DNA of 64,000 nucleotides from an uncultured Lachnospiraceae bacterium (GTDB lineage Bacteria > Bacillota > Clostridia > Lachnospirales > Lachnospiraceae). The notes under the pieces are model-generated. The model saw only the letters and a list, made by a program, of their open reading frames with translations, ran no database searches and had not been told where the DNA came from. The stretch covers positions 1-64,000 of the forward strand of contig CANOFW010000014.1 of NCBI GenBank assembly GCA_947565425.1, written 5' to 3'. Each line of letters starts with the position of its first letter. Position 1 is the first letter of the stretch. The translations under genes were made by a program, and so were the position numbers. Shown one piece after another: positions 61,539 to 64,000 of this stretch.

Positions 61539-62813
61539 ATGGTAAAGGCAATTGTTGGAGCAAATTGGGGAGACGAAGGAAAAGGCAAGATTACCGATAT
61601 GATGGCAAAGGAAGCGGATATTATCGTACGTTTTCAGGGCGGCGCCAATGCCGGACACACCATTGTCAACGATTATGGTAAGTTTGCATTACATACGCTT
61701 CCCAGCGGTGTGTTTTATAACCATACGACCAGTATTATTGGAAACGGTGTGGCGTTGAACATTCCAGTGTTGTTTGAGGAGATTCAGTCTATTGTAGACA
61801 GGGGTGTTCCCAAGCCTAAGATACTGGTGTCAGACCGTGCACAGATGGTAATGTCCTACCATGTGCTTTTTGATCGTTATGAGGAAGAACGGCTGGGCGG
61901 GAAATCATTTGGTTCCACAAAATCCGGAATTGCACCATTTTATTCCGATAAATACGCGAAAATTGGCTTCCAGGTCAGTGAATTGTTTGACGAAGAAGCT
62001 TTGAAAGAGAAAGTTGCGCGCATTTGCGAGACAAAGAATATAACATTAGAGCATTTATATCACAAGCCTTTGCTTGAACCGGATAAGTTGATGGAAGAAT
62101 TGCGTTCGTACCGCAAGATGGTAGAGCCTTATGTCTGCGATACGTCCGCTTACCTGTGGAATGCTATCAAAGAGGGGAAAAATATTTTGCTGGAAGGGCA
62201 GCTTGGCTCTTTGAAAGACCCAGATCATGGGATTTATCCGATGGTGACTTCCTCCTCTACGCTTGCGGCTTATGGAGCAATTGGAGCAGGAATTCCGCCG
62301 TATGAGATTGGCAAGATTATTACGGTCTGTAAAGCATACTCTTCGGCTGTAGGGGCTGGCGCTTTTGTCAGTGAAATCTTTGGCGAAGAGGCAGATGAAT
62401 TGAGAAGGAGAGGCGGCGACGGTGGAGAGTTTGGCGCAACGACCGGACGTCCCAGGCGCGTGGGCTGGTTTGACGCGGTTGCCAGCAAGTATGGCTGCCG
62501 CATCCAGGGTACGACAGATGTGGCGTTTACCGTATTGGATGTGCTGGGTTATCTGGATGAACTTCCGGTGTGCGTAGGCTATGAGATTGACGGTGAGGTA
62601 ACGACGGAGTTTCCGCCTACGGTGATGCTGGAAAAGGCAAAACCCGTATTAGAAACGCTTCCGGGTTGGAAATGTGATATCCGAGGTATTCGTAAATATG
62701 AGGATTTGCCGGAGAATTGTCGTAAATATATAGAGTTTATTGAAGAAAAGATTGGTTTTCCGATTACCATGGTTTCTAATGGACCGGGAAGAGATGATAT
62801 TATTTATCGGTAA
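61539..62813 (+). CDS. purA: Adenylosuccinate synthetase
   Basis: This 424-residue enzyme makes adenylosuccinate from IMP, aspartate and GTP, the first committed step to AMP. It shows GANWGDEGKGKITD (P-loop like), GGANAGHTI, the IMP-site TKSGIAPFYSDKY region and TTGRPRRVGWFDAV near the C-terminus. Length is normal. AAAGGAGG precedes the ATG at 61539; TTG at 61533 is inside the spacer. It is followed after 25 bases by a HAD phosphatase. Confidence 0.97.
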   Translation: MVKAIVGANWGDEGKGKITDMMAKEADIIVRFQGGANAGHTIVNDYGKFALHTLPSGVFYNHTTSIIGNGVALNIPVLFEEIQSIVDRGVPKPKILVSDRAQMVMSYHVLFDRYEEERLGGKSFGSTKSGIAPFYSDKYAKIGFQVSELFDEEALKEKVARICETKNITLEHLYHKPLLEPDKLMEELRSYRKMVEPYVCDTSAYLWNAIKEGKNILLEGQLGSLKDPDHGIYPMVTSSSTLAAYGAIGAGIPPYEIGKIITVCKAYSSAVGAGAFVSEIFGEEADELRRRGGDGGEFGATTGRPRRVGWFDAVASKYGCRIQGTTDVAFTVLDVLGYLDELPVCVGYEIDGEVTTEFPPTVMLEKAKPVLETLPGWKCDIRGIRKYEDLPENCRKYIEFIEEKIGFPITMVSNGPGRDDIIYR

Positions 62814-62838
62814 GTTGAGGGAATAGGGAAACAAGACT

Positions 62839-63444
62839 ATGATAAAAAATATAGTATTTGATGTGGGGAAAGTTCTGGTAGAATTTGACTGGCAGGGATA
62901 TTTTGACAAGTTGGACTTTTCGCCGGAAGTATATGAAAAGGTGGCAAATGCAACGGTCAGGTCTGAATTATGGAATGAATTTGACCGCAGTAAAATGTCG
63001 GATGAAGAGATATTAGAAGGATTCTTGGCGGGGGCGCCAGAATGTAAAGAGGAGATTTTGCGTTTCTGGGACAATATCGGCAGTTGTATCAAATGTTATG
63101 ATTATGCTGCTTCCTGGATTCAAGCGTTGCAGGAAAAGGGGTACGGGGTATATCTTTTATCCAATTACCCCAGACGCCTCTATTCTCAGAGTATACAAGA
63201 GCTTGCGTTTGTGGAGCTTGTGGATGGAGCCGTTTTCTCGTTTGAGGTACAGGCAACGAAGCCGGAAGCGGATATCTATGAGGCGCTGCTCAAAAAATAT
63301 CAGCTTCAGCCTACGGAATGCGTGTTTGTAGATGATATTCGCGGTAATATTATCGCTGCTAATCATCTGGGAATGGCGACCATCCATTTTCACACAAAAT
63401 CCCAGGCTGAAGAGGAACTAAGGAGCCTGGGAGTGGAGTGTTAA
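62839..63444 (+). CDS. HAD-superfamily hydrolase (YihX-like)
   Basis: This 201-residue phosphatase is of HAD subfamily IA. Motif I is in VFDVGKVLVEFD, motif II in YLLSNYPRR, motif III Lys in QATKPEADIYEALL and motif IV in FVDDIRGNI. The helical cap lies at about residues 15-85. It resembles sugar-phosphate phosphatases of the YihX group. It is probably co-transcribed with purA. Its stop overlaps the convergent small gene by 4 bases. Confidence 0.92.
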   Translation: MIKNIVFDVGKVLVEFDWQGYFDKLDFSPEVYEKVANATVRSELWNEFDRSKMSDEEILEGFLAGAPECKEEILRFWDNIGSCIKCYDYAASWIQALQEKGYGVYLLSNYPRRLYSQSIQELAFVELVDGAVFSFEVQATKPEADIYEALLKKYQLQPTECVFVDDIRGNIIAANHLGMATIHFHTKSQAEEELRSLGVEC

Positions 63445-63656
63445 AAGTTCTTGTTTTGTTGAGCGTTCTTTTTCACCCATTTGTAGATGGCACCGTAGAG
63501 CCAGAGCAGGATGGGTAACGCCATGCTAGCAAACAAGGCAGCCATGAACATGGGAAAGAAGTCTTTGCCTAAAATGGCGAGTATCAGGGTTGTGAGATAC
63601 AATCCCACTAAAAAGACGATGCCCAGGATGGCGAGGATTCGTTGTATTTTTTTCAT
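63441..63656 (-). CDS. Small two-helix membrane protein
   Basis: This 71-residue protein has two membrane helices (about 4-28 and 33-56), a short loop DFF and a basic tail KWVKKNAQQNKNF. AAGGAG lies 7 bases before the ATG at 63656. Short membrane proteins of this shape are common in Lachnospiraceae genomes; no function is known. It is convergent with the HAD gene. Confidence 0.7.
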   Translation of the reverse strand: MKKIQRILAILGIVFLVGLYLTTLILAILGKDFFPMFMAALFASMALPILLWLYGAIYKWVKKNAQQNKNF

Positions 63657-63743
63657 TCGGGTACTCCTTATCACATTAGTATCGTTGCGTGCAACAACTT
63701 CTTTTTCATAATAAACGTTTGAGAACAGATTAGCAAGAGAAAT

Positions 63744-64000
63744 TTAACCCGGCAATTTGAGATAGATTGGCGTATGCTCGATTGCCGGGAGAACTTTATC
63801 TATTAAATCTCTGGTGGTCAGCCGCAGGCTTGAGGTATTGATGCAGGGGTGGCAGCCGATATATTCTTCTTTCAGCAAGTCCTCATCCATCAAGAGCTGA
63901 ACATGTAAATCAGTATCGTTCATAAGTCCGAGGACGCTGACGGAACCGGGCGTAAGGTCTAAGAATTGTTCCAGATATTCTTCCGGGGCAAAGGAAAGGC
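63744..64000 (-). CDS. Prolyl-tRNA editing protein (ProX/YbaK type), 3' part
   Basis: The C-terminal 85 residues are present, and the gene runs off the window edge. The segment TPGSVSVLGLMNDTD, the MDEDLLKEEY strand and GCHPCINTSSLRL are hallmarks of the stand-alone ProX/PrdX deacylase that clears mischarged Ala/Cys-tRNA-Pro. It ends LPAIEHTPIYLKLPG. The protein acts in trans on tRNA after prolyl-tRNA synthetase error. Confidence 0.88.
   Translation of the reverse strand, partial: LSFAPEEYLEQFLDLTPGSVSVLGLMNDTDLHVQLLMDEDLLKEEYIGCHPCINTSSLRLTTRDLIDKVLPAIEHTPIYLKLPG

Overview
The window looks like a chromosome segment of a spore-forming, gut-type Clostridium relative, most likely a Lachnospiraceae. 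The case rests on a forespore sigma factor gene (sigG), small CotF-type coat genes, a CD1871A-type CXXC microprotein beside a TlpA/ferredoxin pair, large secreted glycan-degrading enzymes ending in BspA-type leucine-rich or Big_2 repeats, and strong AGGAGG ribosome sites. No rRNA, tRNA or CRISPR array was seen.

Left part (1-14.1 kb). The first 13 kb read like mobile or accessory DNA. They hold a 5'-broken ABC exporter, a PIG-L deacetylase with a GNAT-fusion protein, a VncRS-like two-component system followed by an FtsX-type ABC transporter, an orphan LytTR regulator, a 61-residue peptide carrying the Na+-decarboxylase 'DGPT' motif, a ZIP metal transporter, and a large serine recombinase. The recombinase ends 5 bases from a sigG gene that is cut exactly where sigma-70 region 2 should continue. 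This is the layout of a skin-like element, here in sigG rather than sigK. The other half of sigG would lie beyond the left edge of the window.

Middle (14.2-40 kb). Dispersed 180-bp palindromic repeats (family A) flank several genes. A GH2 glycosidase gene has a nonsense codon after its signal peptide and is fused at its 3' end to the middle of a sugar-binding-protein gene, so both are wrecked. An intact 1663-residue double-GH43 protein follows. Then come a DapF-like protein lacking both catalytic cysteines, an MBOAT/SGNH O-acetylation pair, argS, a glycolipid glycosyltransferase with a PlsY-like protein, a type I toxin-antitoxin locus, spore coat genes, a response regulator fused to a (p)ppGpp synthetase domain, a TlpA/CXXC/ferredoxin redox operon, and trpS.

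Right part (40-64 kb). A PocR-domain pseudo-kinase overlaps an EAL phosphodiesterase gene. Next are an ABC exporter, a DUF2156 protein, two G3E (CobW-type) metallochaperone GTPases (one with a long His tail, one fused to an OB-like domain), an aldo/keto reductase with ferredoxin motifs, a Uma2-type protein, a large LamG/lyase-like secreted enzyme, a FadR-type regulator, signal peptidase I, a hybrid sensor kinase, ilvD, nfo, an HD hydrolase, purA, a HAD phosphatase, and the 3' end of a prolyl-tRNA-editing gene. The observations most worth follow-up are the sigG interruption, the receiver-RelA fusion, the Cys-less DapF, the PocR/EAL pair, the GH2/binding-protein chimera and the repeat families.
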